From Bacteroidales bacterium (GTDB lineage: Bacteria > Bacteroidota > Bacteroidia > Bacteroidales > UBA10428), in contig JAFGGU010000009.1 of NCBI GenBank assembly GCA_016930375.1, positions 1 to 44,983 of the forward strand: a stretch of 44,983 nt of DNA, written 5' to 3'. The translations under genes were made by a program, and so were the position numbers. Shown here in pieces: positions 24,972 through 34,900 of this stretch. The notes beneath the pieces are model-generated. The model saw only the letters and a program-made list of their open reading frames with translations. It did not search any database and was not told where the DNA came from. The first letter of the stretch is position 1. The number at the start of each line of letters is the position of its first letter.

Positions 24972-27041
24972 CTACACCGCTGCAGTCGGCGGAACCGGTG
25001 CATCGGCTTTACCTGCATTTCTGACCGGTATCCGGATCAGGACCACCGCAATGAGAGCCAGTACAATAAGGCTGATCCAGAACGGAGGATGCTGGAAGAA
25101 GGAGAAAATGTCATACAGGAATACGTCACCTACGGCAAAAATGGCGATGACAAGTCCCATCAGCGCTTCTCCGGCAATAAGTCCTGAAGCCAGCAGTATC
25201 CCGATATTTTCCACATTGGTCCGCTGAGCCAGCGAGAATTTACGTTTTTCGGAAACGGAATCCACGGCGCCTTTGATGATTCCGCCCAGGAAAATGGCGA
25301 ATGTTGTATCCAGGGGCAGGTACATTCCCACACAAACCAGCATGGGACTTTTGACCTGCATCATGATAAAACCGACTCCCATGAGCATTCCTGCGATGAT
25401 GAGAGGCCATGCCATTTGTCCGCCCACAATTCCCCTCGACAGGATGGCCATCAGGCTTGCCTGCGGAGCAGAGAGGTTTTTACTCCCAAAACCGCCGTCA
25501 TATCCTTCACGTACACCCTTGGCAATGTCACCGTCGTTCAGAAACACCAGAACACCGAACATGACCGCGCCGGAAAGCACAACACCGATGATATCACCAA
25601 TCTGCATGCGCCAGGGAGTTCCTCCGAGAATGTGCCCGGCTTTCAGATCCTGCAACATTTCACCGGCAACGGCAGCTGACACGCATACAATGGCTGCTAC
25701 GGCAAGAACCGAAGCAACTCCTTCGTTGCCTGTGACTCCCAGGGCCACCATGATCAGGGCGGTAACAACCAGAGCGGTCAGGGTCAATCCGGATATCGGG
25801 TTATTGCTCGATCCCATCAAACCTACGAGATAGCCCGAAACAGCAGCAAAAAAGAAAGCGAGAATAATCATCACTGTGGCGGCAACGAATGCTACAAGCG
25901 CAGAAGTTTCGAAGATATAGAATGTAATGCCAAAGGTAAGCAAGGCAACCAGACCGATTCCGATCAATATCCAATTGAAATTGATGTCCTTTTCATTCCG
26001 CGGCGTGTCTACCTTTTGACCTGAGGCGGCTTTTTTTACATCGCCAACCGAGCGGGCTATACCTGCAGTAAGGCTCTTGCGCATTTTCCAGAGGGTATAG
26101 ATGGCGCTTACAAGCATACCGCCAATGGCAATGGGGCGTACGATAAACCGCCAGATTGAATAAAAAGAATCCACCCATACTTTGTTAGTAGCCGCATCGG
26201 CGGTGAGCGAAGGATCACTTGCCATTAAGGCTGAAGCCATGGCATTCAGGTCGAAGGAGGGAGCAAGGAAGTACAATATCATGGGAGTCAGCAATCCCCA
26301 TGCGATCATCCCACCGCTGAAGTTCAGTGATGCCAGTTTGGGGCCGATGATATAACCCACGCCCATGTAAGCAGGACTTATTCCCGGCGAACCGAGCATC
26401 ATACCTCCCTGTCCGGTATAATTGGTGCTGGCAACAGTTTGCCTGGCAAAAACAATAAATTTTTCCCAGTATACAGCAAAAAGCTTTATTTCGCCGAGGA
26501 GTTTTACCATGGCTCCAAAGATCATGGCTCCGAACAGGAACATGGAATTGCCGCCGCTCGTTTGTCCCGCCTTATGTATTTCCGCAGCAGCAACAGATTC
26601 GGGAAATGGCAGTTCCGTGTCTTCCACCATTACACGGCGCAATAAAGCGACAAACATGATTCCCAGTATGCCGCCGGCGATCAGAATCAGCGTTGAAGTG
26701 ATATAATGCCCGGGGGTGAAAAAAGGATCCCACAGGCCGGCGACAAAAAATGCCGGAAGCGTGAAAATCGCACCTGCAGCAACCGACTCCCCGATGGACC
26801 CTACCGTACGGGCAAAGTTTTCCTCGAGAATGGAACCCTTCATGGCTTTCAGCAGGGCCATACCAATGACCGCTGCCGGATAGGTTGCCGCAATCGTCAT
26901 ACCTGCCTTCAGGCCAAGATAAGCGTTGGCAGCTCCAAGCACCACGGCCATGATCAATCCGATGATCAAAGCCTTTACCGAGAATTCGGTCATGCTGGTA
27001 TCAGGGGATACAAAGGGAATGTATTTCTTGTTGTCGCTCAT
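24972..27041 (-). CDS. OPT-family oligopeptide transporter
   Basis: A 689-residue integral membrane protein with about 14 to 16 hydrophobic helices. It starts SMTEFSVKALIIGLIMAVVLGAANAYLGLKAGMTI, the usual N-terminus of bacterial OPT transporters, and contains the family-like segment AGEMLQDLKAGHILGGTPWRMQ at about 470-490. OPT proteins import oligopeptides or metal-peptide complexes; the substrate here is unknown. It leads a three-gene minus-strand operon with the PqqD-like and POT genes and has its own -7 box. Confidence 0.93.
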   Translation of the reverse strand: MSDNKKYIPFVSPDTSMTEFSVKALIIGLIMAVVLGAANAYLGLKAGMTIAATYPAAVIGMALLKAMKGSILEENFARTVGSIGESVAAGAIFTLPAFFVAGLWDPFFTPGHYITSTLILIAGGILGIMFVALLRRVMVEDTELPFPESVAAAEIHKAGQTSGGNSMFLFGAMIFGAMVKLLGEIKLFAVYWEKFIVFARQTVASTNYTGQGGMMLGSPGISPAYMGVGYIIGPKLASLNFSGGMIAWGLLTPMILYFLAPSFDLNAMASALMASDPSLTADAATNKVWVDSFYSIWRFIVRPIAIGGMLVSAIYTLWKMRKSLTAGIARSVGDVKKAASGQKVDTPRNEKDINFNWILIGIGLVALLTFGITFYIFETSALVAFVAATVMIILAFFFAAVSGYLVGLMGSSNNPISGLTLTALVVTALIMVALGVTGNEGVASVLAVAAIVCVSAAVAGEMLQDLKAGHILGGTPWRMQIGDIIGVVLSGAVMFGVLVFLNDGDIAKGVREGYDGGFGSKNLSAPQASLMAILSRGIVGGQMAWPLIIAGMLMGVGFIMMQVKSPMLVCVGMYLPLDTTFAIFLGGIIKGAVDSVSEKRKFSLAQRTNVENIGILLASGLIAGEALMGLVIAIFAVGDVFLYDIFSFFQHPPFWISLIVLALIAVVLIRIPVRNAGKADAPVPPTAAV

Positions 27042-27078
27042 AATGTTAGTTTTATGCCTGCCGGAGCAGAATTATCCT

Positions 27079-27106
27079 CAAATATAAAAATCTTTTTCAA
27101 CCGCAA
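27079..27106 (-). promoter_or_regulatory. Promoter for the OPT-PqqD-POT operon
   Basis: TATATTTG on the minus strand (27086 to 27079) is an exact TAnnTTTG, with TTG at 27106-27104 at a 17-bp spacing. The predicted leader is about 30-35 nt. It separates the operon from ndk upstream. Confidence 0.55.
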
Positions 27107-27125
27107 TCATGATGTTTGTCGCTCG

Positions 27126-27560
27126 TCATTCTTCAAATTTTGAAAAGCGTTCACTCCTGGAAAAGAAAAAATTGCATTCTATCTCTGCGTTCTCATCGCT
27201 GTCGGATCCATGCACAGCATTGCGCTCGATATTTTCAGCAAACAGTTTCCGGATGGTCCCTTCCTCAGCTTTTGCCGGATCTGTTGCACCCATGAGCCTT
27301 CGGTAATCTGCCACGGCATTCTCCTTTTCAAGTATTCCCACAACAACGGGGCCTGAAGTCATGAAACTTACCAGGCTTTCGAAAAAGGATTTTTCCTTGT
27401 GAACCGAATAGAAATGATCAGCATGATAACGATCGAGCTTAAGGAGCCTCAAGGCTGCAATGTGGAATCCGTTTGCATTAATTTTTGCCAGGATGGGACC
27501 AACATATTCGTGACTCACTGCACCCGGCTTGATGATGAAAAAAGTCTTGGTTCCGGCCAT
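27126..27560 (-). CDS. ndk: Nucleoside diphosphate kinase
   Basis: A 144-residue cytoplasmic enzyme that balances nucleoside triphosphates by a phospho-histidine mechanism. It begins KTFFIIKPGAV, the usual NDK start, and H117 in NAVHGSDS is the catalytic histidine. RRLMGATDPAKAEEGTIR is the conserved nucleotide-site segment. FFFSRSERF near the end is a small difference from the common CYFF/IPYFF form. The gene diverges from nrnA. Confidence 0.97.
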   Translation of the reverse strand: MAGTKTFFIIKPGAVSHEYVGPILAKINANGFHIAALRLLKLDRYHADHFYSVHKEKSFFESLVSFMTSGPVVVGILEKENAVADYRRLMGATDPAKAEEGTIRKLFAENIERNAVHGSDSDENAEIECNFFFSRSERFSKFEE

Positions 27561-27606
27561 AATGTTGTCATATTTGGTATTCGTGCTAATATAGACAAAT
27601 AATCAT

Positions 27607-27614
27607 TATTTTTG
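27607..27614 (+). promoter_or_regulatory. -7 box for nrnA and the FKBP genes
   Basis: TATTTTTG is an exact TAnnTTTG, 17 nt before the ATG at 27632. No clear TTG lies at -33. It would drive the four-gene nrnA-FKBP cluster. Confidence 0.5.
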
Positions 27615-27631
27615 ACCTTGTCCTGAACGAA

Positions 27632-28678
27632 ATGAACAACATGAATCATCAGATCATTTGGAATGAGATAGGTCCCACTGGCCGGTTATTGGCAGTTCCG
27701 GGCAAGCAGGTCGTCATGGTGATTCATGTCAATCCCGACGGGGATGCTCTCGGATCAGCACTGGGCCTGATGCTGCTGATGGATAAAATCGGGCATAATG
27801 GCACGGTGATCTCCCCCAATCAGTATCCCGGATTTCTGAAGTGGATGCCCGGCTCTGACCGGATCATCGTGCTGGAGGAATCCCCAGAAGTTGCCGTGGC
27901 ATGCATACGGCAGGCTGATATACTGTTTGCCTTGGATTTTAATGAGCTGAAGCGGGTTAAAAAGCTGAACGAAGCATTTATCGGCGCATCGGCCCACAAA
28001 GTGCTGATTGATCATCATCCCGGTCCGGATATGGATGCGGATTGCATTTTGTCCGATACTTCTGCCAGTTCAACTGCTGAGCTGGTTTACCGTTTCATTC
28101 AGGAAGCAGGCTTACATGCCCAAATGGACAAAGATATCGCTTCCTGTTTGTTTACCGGTATCATGACGGATACCGGTTGTTTCAGTTACAACTCCTCCCG
28201 GAAGAAAACCTGGGAAGTGGTCGCCGAAATGCTGGATTACGGTATCGAAAAGGACCGTTTGTATGACCTGACCTACGACAATTATTCGGCAGACCGGATG
28301 AGACTGCTGGGTTTCAGCCTCCATGAGAAAATGGAAGTATTTCCGGAGTATCACACCGGGATCATCTGGCTCACGCGTGAGGATCTGAAAAAATTCAACT
28401 ATGAGGTAGGGGATACGGAAGGATTTGTAAATTATCCTTTATCCATTAAGGGTATCCGGTTTTCCGCCCTGTTCATCGAAAAGGAAAACCACGTGCGAAT
28501 CTCTTTCCGTTCGAAAGGTGATTTTGCGGTAAATGAGTTTTCCCGCAAATATTTTAATGGCGGTGGTCACGCCAACGCCTCCGGAGGGGAATCCTACATG
28601 AGCCTGGAAAAAACACTGGAGCAATTCAGGGAATTGCTTCCGGTTTATCAGGATAAATTACGCAACTATGAATTATAA
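27632..28678 (+). CDS. nrnA: DHH-family oligoribonuclease / pAp phosphatase (NrnA-like)
   Basis: A 348-residue cytoplasmic phosphoesterase that degrades short oligoribonucleotides and may dephosphorylate 3'-phosphoadenosine-5'-phosphate. The DHH domain has H32, D36 and D38 (HVNPDGDALGSA), VLIDHHPGPD and TGIMTDTGCFSY. The DHHA1 domain ends with FNGGGHANASGGES, the RNA-binding glycine motif. An internal ATG at 27641 is an alternative start. The last codons overlap the first FKBP gene by 11 bp, indicating translational coupling. Confidence 0.93.
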   Translation: MNNMNHQIIWNEIGPTGRLLAVPGKQVVMVIHVNPDGDALGSALGLMLLMDKIGHNGTVISPNQYPGFLKWMPGSDRIIVLEESPEVAVACIRQADILFALDFNELKRVKKLNEAFIGASAHKVLIDHHPGPDMDADCILSDTSASSTAELVYRFIQEAGLHAQMDKDIASCLFTGIMTDTGCFSYNSSRKKTWEVVAEMLDYGIEKDRLYDLTYDNYSADRMRLLGFSLHEKMEVFPEYHTGIIWLTREDLKKFNYEVGDTEGFVNYPLSIKGIRFSALFIEKENHVRISFRSKGDFAVNEFSRKYFNGGGHANASGGESYMSLEKTLEQFRELLPVYQDKLRNYEL

Positions 28679-29195
28679 AGGGTTATATCTGATTGCTTTC
28701 CTGGTGATCTTCCAGTTTTGTTCCGGAAACAGGGAAAAGAAAGTAAGTGATGCGGAAATACGCGAGACTGAGGAAGCGCTTATTGGTGCCAATCGTATTC
28801 TGGTAAAAAAGGATCGTGAAAAGATACTGGCCTATGTGCGCAGCAACAATCTTACCATGAAAGAAACTCCGACGGGCCTGTGGTTTGGAATTGAAAGATA
28901 CGGATTTGGCGTGAAGTCGGAGGAAAACGCACTGGTTACGATTAAATATACGGTCTCTTTGCTCGACGGCACGATATGCTATGATTCCGATTCACTGGGA
29001 GTCAAGCAGTTCAGACTGGGGAAGGGCGGGGTGGAATCAGGCCTTGAAGAGGGAGTCCTGCTTCTTCATGTAGGTGATAAAGCTACTTTTATCATGCCTC
29101 CCCATCTGGCTCACGGTTTGCAGGGAGATGGAAATAAAATTCCGGCCCGGTCCGTCATCGTGTACAATGTAATTTTGCTAAAAGTGGAACCCTGA
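28668..29195 (+). CDS. Divergent FKBP-type protein (GldI-like lipoprotein)
   Basis: A 175-residue exported protein. The N-terminal hydrophobic segment ends FLVIFQFCSG, so C18 may be lipidated although the lipobox is poor. A helical linker (about 25-60) is followed by one FKBP domain (about 75-172: ALVTIKYTVSLLDGTICYDSD and VGDKATFIMPPHLAHGL). The usual active-site FD pair is YD here and the loop tyrosine is replaced, so isomerase activity may be weak. It resembles GldI, a gliding-associated lipoprotein of Flavobacteria; gliding itself is not implied. It overlaps nrnA. Confidence 0.8.
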   Translation: MNYKGLYLIAFLVIFQFCSGNREKKVSDAEIRETEEALIGANRILVKKDREKILAYVRSNNLTMKETPTGLWFGIERYGFGVKSEENALVTIKYTVSLLDGTICYDSDSLGVKQFRLGKGGVESGLEEGVLLLHVGDKATFIMPPHLAHGLQGDGNKIPARSVIVYNVILLKVEP

Positions 29196-29199
29196 TACA

Positions 29200-30081
29200 A
29201 TGAAAACCTCAAAATTGCTAATCCTGTCCCTTTTTATACTTATTGCCGGCTGCGATAAGTTCTCCAGATATCCCGGTTTTAAAAAGGCCAGGCACGGCGT
29301 TTATTATCAGCTGCATACCATGGGCGAGGATACGGTGAAAGCCCATCCCGGGGATTATATTACGGTAAATCTGGCCTATATGACCATGTCTGATTCCTTG
29401 TTTTTTCAGGGTTCAAGAAAATTCCAGATCAACAAGCCGGCCTATGAAGGGGCTATTGATGAGTGCTTTGCCATGCTTTCGAAGGATGAATGCGCGACAT
29501 TTATAATCGATGCAGGTAATTTCTTTACAAACACTATTCGCACTGACCTGCCCGGGTTCATTGCCCGGGGAAGCCCGATGAAAATAAGGGTGGAAATGAT
29601 TGAAATCCAAAAAGAAGAGGAATACAAACGGCAAAAGGAGGCATTTTTGTCCTGGATCCAGGATTTTGGTGAATATGAAAGGGTCATTCTACAGCAATAC
29701 ATCCGTGAAGAGAAGCTGAATGTGAACCCCTTGCCATCCGGTATTTATTATCTTAACCTGGTGCCGGGTCATGGTAAAAAAGTGGAATTGGGTGATACGC
29801 TTACCGTAAACTATGAAGGTCGTTTTTTAAACGGTAAATTCTTCGACTCTACGATCAAGCGGCGGCAGCCTTTTCAATTTGTATATGGAACCGAATGGCA
29901 GGTGATTAAAGGTCTGGAAGAAGCCATCGGGTTGATGAGCGAAGGTGAAAAATCGCTTTTCATCCTGCCCTCCGAGCTTGGTTTTGGCAACCAGGGGTCC
30001 TCGAACAGCATCATCCCGCCTTTTACTTCGCTGATTTTTGAGGTTGAAATTTTAAAAGTATCTTCGCCTGGTAAAATCTGA
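29200..30081 (+). CDS. FKBP-type peptidyl-prolyl isomerase lipoprotein with two domains
   Basis: A 293-residue lipoprotein: lipobox LIAGC places the lipidated Cys at 18. A degenerate FKBP-like domain occupies about 30-145. A charged helix follows, and then a well-kept FKBP domain at about 180-288 (LTVNYEGRFLNGKFFDST, VIKGLEEAIGLMSEGEKS, ELGFGNQG, IPPFTSLIFEVEIL) with the key FD and IPP segments present. It is likely a periplasmic folding helper. It starts 4 bp after the previous gene, so the two are coupled. Confidence 0.86.
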   Translation: MKTSKLLILSLFILIAGCDKFSRYPGFKKARHGVYYQLHTMGEDTVKAHPGDYITVNLAYMTMSDSLFFQGSRKFQINKPAYEGAIDECFAMLSKDECATFIIDAGNFFTNTIRTDLPGFIARGSPMKIRVEMIEIQKEEEYKRQKEAFLSWIQDFGEYERVILQQYIREEKLNVNPLPSGIYYLNLVPGHGKKVELGDTLTVNYEGRFLNGKFFDSTIKRRQPFQFVYGTEWQVIKGLEEAIGLMSEGEKSLFILPSELGFGNQGSSNSIIPPFTSLIFEVEILKVSSPGKI

Positions 30082-30096
30082 CGCAACTTTTTGCGT
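30081..30096 (+). terminator. Small hairpin between the second and third FKBP genes
   Basis: ACGCAA (30081-30086) pairs with TTGCGT (30091-30096) around CTTT, directly after the stop codon. Only short T-runs follow, so it is at most a partial terminator. Confidence 0.35.
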
Positions 30097-30150
30097 TAAT
30101 CTTTATCTACATAGTAATGATCTGAATATTTATTGAAACTGTTTACTACC

Positions 30151-31161
30151 ATGACAGGAATAATCAAAACATTAACTTTCAGCGGATCTTTGATCATCCT
30201 CTTCACGCTGGCTGCAGGTTGTCTGCAAAATGACTGGGAGGAAAAGGAAGAAAAGGAGAAAAAAATTATAGCTGATTATCTGGCAGATAATAACATATCG
30301 GAAAGCAATAAGACCGATGGCGGTATTTACTACATCGAGAAAACAGCAGGAACCGGGGCTTCACCGGTTTTGGATGACTACATTATCATCGAATATGTCG
30401 GCCGGTATATCGAGGACGACATGATTCGCGAAACCACCTATGATTCTTTAAAGGCAGACTGGAGCGCAGCAGATGTTTTCACCAATTACGTGTATGGTCC
30501 GGTGAAGTTTAAATTTGGCTATAGCGTGCCCGGACTGAATGAAGGCATAGCCATGATGAAAGAGGGTGGTAAGGCGCTGTTGGTATTGCCTTCAGATAAG
30601 GCTTTCTATGATTTTAACCCGATGTCTTATGAGATTGAATTGCTCAGGGTTATCCCTGATCCTGCAGAATACGAGGATGCTGTGCTCGAAGCCTATCTCG
30701 ATGCCAAAGGATTTGATGCCGCCACAACGTATGCGGATAACGGAGATACGATCTGGTTTAAGGAAACAGTAACGCCCGATCCGGGAGATGAGAAAACCAT
30801 TGAGCAGGGTGATACTGTGCTCTTCCGGTTTAAAGGCAGACTGGTGGATGGATTTGGGAACGTTTTGCAGGACGAAAGGATATTCGATTCCAATATGGGT
30901 GATGACAATCCGGTAAAAATCGTTTTCAGCAGCACGCCTTCTAAAAAATCAGGCAACATTCTCGCCATACCCAGGGGATTGGTTATGGCATTGGATTCCA
31001 TGCGGATCGGTACACACGCAACAGCAGTGCTTCCTTATGCCCAGGCCTTTGATGATGGCGGAATCACCAGTTCTACCTATGGGTATACCATTGTACCACC
31101 CTATCAAACTATTATCTACGATATCATCGTGGAGGATATACAATCTCCTGCCGGAAAGTAA
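30151..31161 (+). CDS. Lipoprotein with two degenerate FKBP-like domains
   Basis: 336 residues from ATG 30151; the TTG six codons earlier is not needed. Lipobox TLAAGC gives a lipidated Cys at 24. A very acidic/Lys helix follows (WEEKEEKEKK). The first FKBP-like domain is at about 60-165 (YIIIEYVGRYIEDDMI, VPGLNEGIAMMKEGGKALLVLPS) and the second at about 205-330 (VLFRFKGRLVDGFGNVL, ERIFDSN, IVPPYQTIIYDIIVE). The second keeps the FD pair; the first has lost it. It is the third FKBP-type gene in a row and probably arose by duplication. Confidence 0.8.
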   Translation: MTGIIKTLTFSGSLIILFTLAAGCLQNDWEEKEEKEKKIIADYLADNNISESNKTDGGIYYIEKTAGTGASPVLDDYIIIEYVGRYIEDDMIRETTYDSLKADWSAADVFTNYVYGPVKFKFGYSVPGLNEGIAMMKEGGKALLVLPSDKAFYDFNPMSYEIELLRVIPDPAEYEDAVLEAYLDAKGFDAATTYADNGDTIWFKETVTPDPGDEKTIEQGDTVLFRFKGRLVDGFGNVLQDERIFDSNMGDDNPVKIVFSSTPSKKSGNILAIPRGLVMALDSMRIGTHATAVLPYAQAFDDGGITSSTYGYTIVPPYQTIIYDIIVEDIQSPAGK

Positions 31162-31169
31162 ATTTGCAG

Positions 31170-31886
31170 TCAGGCCATCAGGATGAATACCGCCGGCTGG
31201 CGGTTCAGATCGGGCGGAGGTTGAAGCCGCCATTCGCGGATGGTCTTTGTTCGGATCCACTCATTGGACAAAGTCAGGTTTGCGGCAATGCACAGCTTCG
31301 TGGCAGGTTTACAGGCAGCCAGCAAAGCTTCGGTCAGCTGATTATTCCGATAGGGCGCCTCGATGAACAGCTGTGATTGCTTTTCAGTTTCGGATCGTTT
31401 TTCAAGTAACCTGATCCGGTTGTTTCTTTCAGGACCCTTTACCGGCAGGTAGCCGTTAAATGCAAAACACTGTCCGTTCAATCCCGACGCCATTAAAGCG
31501 AGTATCAGCGAAGAAGGTCCTGTTAAAGGAATTACCCGCATGTGAAGCCGGCCGGCGGCCTCAACCAACAGGGCCCCGGGATCGGCGACAGCCGGAACTC
31601 CGGCTTCTGACAACAAACCCAGATCTGCTTCCCCGGCACCGGAGAATATAGCAGGTATCTCCTGTTCCCGGGTATGCTCATTCAGGGTATACAGGGTAAC
31701 CGAATCCAGATTGCCTTTGAATCCGCAACGGATGAGAAAACGACGGGCGGTTTTTTCTTCCTCTACCACAAAATGCGACAATGATTGGATGATCCTGAGG
31801 TTGCCTGCCGGAATTACCTGTTCCAAAGGGGTATCACCCAGGGTCGTGGGGATGAGATACAAACATCTTTCTTTGCTGGTGGTCAT
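31170..31886 (-). CDS. RsmI-like SAM-dependent (tetrapyrrole methylase fold) methyltransferase
   Basis: A 238-residue cytoplasmic protein. YLIPTTLGD replaces the YVVATPIGN of RsmI, and LGLLSEAGVPAVADPGALLV and VIPLTGPSSLILALMASGL match the tetrapyrrole-methylase fold; FNGYLPVKGPERNNRIRLLE and QLFIEAPYRNNQL follow the RsmI pattern. RsmI methylates the 2'-OH of C1402 in 16S rRNA. This shorter form without the C-terminal domain is common in Bacteroidota, and its target is uncertain. The stop lies 8 bp from the convergent FKBP gene. Confidence 0.85.
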   Translation of the reverse strand: MTTSKERCLYLIPTTLGDTPLEQVIPAGNLRIIQSLSHFVVEEEKTARRFLIRCGFKGNLDSVTLYTLNEHTREQEIPAIFSGAGEADLGLLSEAGVPAVADPGALLVEAAGRLHMRVIPLTGPSSLILALMASGLNGQCFAFNGYLPVKGPERNNRIRLLEKRSETEKQSQLFIEAPYRNNQLTEALLAACKPATKLCIAANLTLSNEWIRTKTIREWRLQPPPDLNRQPAVFILMA

Positions 31887-31908
31887 TCCTTTTCATTTAA
31901 TCGGCGGG

Positions 31909-31939
31909 TAAAAATAGTGAATCTACATCAGAACCCCAA
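31909..31939 (-). promoter_or_regulatory. Promoter for the RsmI-like gene
   Basis: On the minus strand TTG (31939-31937) and TATTTTTA (31916-31909, 7 of 8 of TAnnTTTG) are 20 bp apart. This gives a leader of about 20 nt. Confidence 0.4.
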
Positions 31940-31980
31940 TCGCTATTTTTCCGTACAACTGTTATGTTTACAAGTTTTCA

Positions 31981-34900
31981 ATGCAGTTTCGCTATTTAAG
32001 AATTCTTTTCTTCATTTTCCTTGAAATTGCTGTTACCAGCCTTTCAGCCCAGGAATTAAATTACCGGAGTGATGCCATCACACGGGATAATGGATTATCC
32101 AACAGTACCGTAAGTTGTATCATCAGGGATAAGTCGGGATTTATGTGGTTTGGTACCTGGAACGGTCTGAACCGCTATGATGGTTATGAACTGAAGACCT
32201 TTCATGCTGATCCCTCGGATACCAATGCTTTGAGCCACAACAAGATAAACGCCTTATTCCAGGACAAAGATGGATTTTTGTGGATCAGTACGGACGACGG
32301 ACTGAATTGCTATGATCCGCAAACCGGTAAGTTTCATCGCTATTACAGCCGCGAGCGTCAAACGCTCACATACAATAATGACGTGATCAATGGAATAACC
32401 CAGGATTCTCGCGGATTATTCTGGATCAGCAAAAATGACGACGGATTATGCTCCTTCAACCCAAGCACCGGCAGGTTCAAGCGTCATCCCAACCCTTACT
32501 CAGTGAAAAGCAACACGGTATTCTGTGTGTTGGCTGATAACCAGAATCCGGATCATATATGGATCGGAACCGCCGACGGATTATTTCTCTATGAGATAAT
32601 TACCGGGAGTTACAGAAGATTGAAAGCAGGACAGGAAGATGTAGCTGTTTCTGTCAGAACAATTCTTCAGGATGCATCAGGGACTCTTTTTGCGGGAACT
32701 TCAGGTAACGGATTACTGAAATATGATCGAAAAAACGAACAATTATCATCCTGTTTTTCGGGATCGGGAAATTACCGGACTTTCACAAACAGCATGATCC
32801 GGCAAATTCTTCCCGGGGAAGATGGCAATATTATTATGAGTATCAGTGAGTATGGACTGATTTCATTCAATCCTGCAACTGGTAAAATTACTGATTGGAT
32901 GACCAATGAGATCTTTCGGGAATTGAATGAGAAGTTCATCTTTTCAGTATATAAGGATCCAGCTGGTATTCTGTGGGTAGGAACTTATTATGATGGGATC
33001 AATAAACTGGTTCCCCTTACCAATTCTTTCACGCACTATGGCAGCAAAGGTACTTTGCCCCCGGTAAGGATCCGGGGCGGTGTAACTGCCATACTGGAGG
33101 ATTCCAGGGGATATTTGTGGCTTGGTACACGCATCGGAGGACTGTACAGGGTTGATCGAAAAACCGGACAATATACAGCATATCTGCGCCAGCCCAATGG
33201 TGCAAATGGAATAAGCAGCAATAGCATTCTTTCGATAGCAGAAGTATATGAAGGCAACAGGCAAATCCTGTGGATCGGAACCAATGATGGCCGACTGAAT
33301 TGCTTTGTGCCGGAAACGGGACACTTTACAGTATATACAAGGGGTGGTGGAATGCCGGGAAGCCAGGAAACCAGTGGTATTTCTGCCATTTTGCCCTATG
33401 ACGGCGATCATATACTGATTGGCACCAATAGCAGGGATATGGGTGACGGTATTGATGTTTTCCAAATCAAAACCGGAAAATTCGTCAGTCTGAAAAACAA
33501 TCCGGCCAATCCTACAAGCTTGAGCAGTAACAGTGTACTGGCATTGTACAGGGACAGATCGGGGGCGGTTTGGGTAGGAACCCGAAATGGGGGATTGAAT
33601 AAACTGGTTGTCAAAAATATCAATGCACAGGTTCCTGACAGCGTGGGTTATTTTGTGCGATACATGAACAATCCGGCAGATCCAGGTTCGTTGAATCACA
33701 ATACAGTATATGCCATCCATGAAGATTCGGAGAAGAATTTATGGGTCGGAACCGGCACAGGCGGGTTGAATCAGTTTGATCCAAAAAAGGGAACCTTCAA
33801 GTCTTATTCCAATTACCAGTATTTTAAAAATAATATCATTTATGGAATTCTGAGTGATAATAACCAAAACCTGTGGCTGAGCACAAGCAGGGGCCTTATC
33901 GCTTTCAATCTTAGCTCAGGTCAGATACACAGGTTTGATAAATATGACGGTCTGCAGGAAAACGGTTTTATTTACGGTTCTTCCTTCAAATCAAGGACGG
34001 GAGAATTGTTTTTCGGTGGTATTCAGGGGTGCAATGTGTTCCATCCCGACAGTATCAAAATCAACCTCAGGGTTCCGAAAATCGTTATAACATCCCTTGC
34101 TTTTAACGGGAAAAAGGGTGAGGCGGATGTATCTGCGCTGACCGGGAAATCGGTTCTTGCCTCAAAAATTGTGAAAACGCCCTGGTATTATAACAATTTC
34201 TCGGTTTCATTTTCTGCCCTTGATTTTCAAATGCCGGAGAAGAACCGCTATAAATATAAACTTGACGGACATGATCAGGACTGGATAGAAACTGATGCCT
34301 CCCGAAGATACGTAAATTATACAAACCTGTCACCCGGGAGTTATGTTTTCAGGGTAATCGGTACCAACAGTGATGATGTCTGGAATCATGCAGGCACATC
34401 AGTTCAGATCATTATACAGCCTCCGTTCTGGAATACAACAATCTTCCGCGGTTTATTGGGGTTGATCATCGCGGGTGCAATGGCGTGGGTTCTATACCGT
34501 GCCTATGTAAGTTACCAGAAAGGGAAAAGGAAACTTGAGCAGGATGCCTTTGAAACAGTCCAGGATGAACGCTGGCAGTTGATTACCCTTATCGACAGCA
34601 TGCCTGACCTCATTTTCATCAAGGACAGGGATAGCCGGTTCACAGTGGCGAACAAAAGAACAGCAGCGGTAATGGGAACTACTCCTGAAAACCTCATCGG
34701 GAAAACCGACTTTGATTTCTATACTCCTGATCTGGCCCAAAGTTTTTACAATGCTGAACAGGAAATCATGAGAACCGGCAATCCATTGATCAACTTTGAG
34801 GAACCTTCTCTGGATGAACTGGGCAACCGGATTATCCAGTCCACCACCAAGGTGCCATACCGCAACAAAACCGGCGAAATAATTGGCCTTGTTGGCATTT

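Noticed and set aside
28668..31161. Evidence for gliding motility
   Set aside because: GldI-like FKBP proteins occur in many non-gliding Bacteroidota, and no other gld or spr gene is visible.
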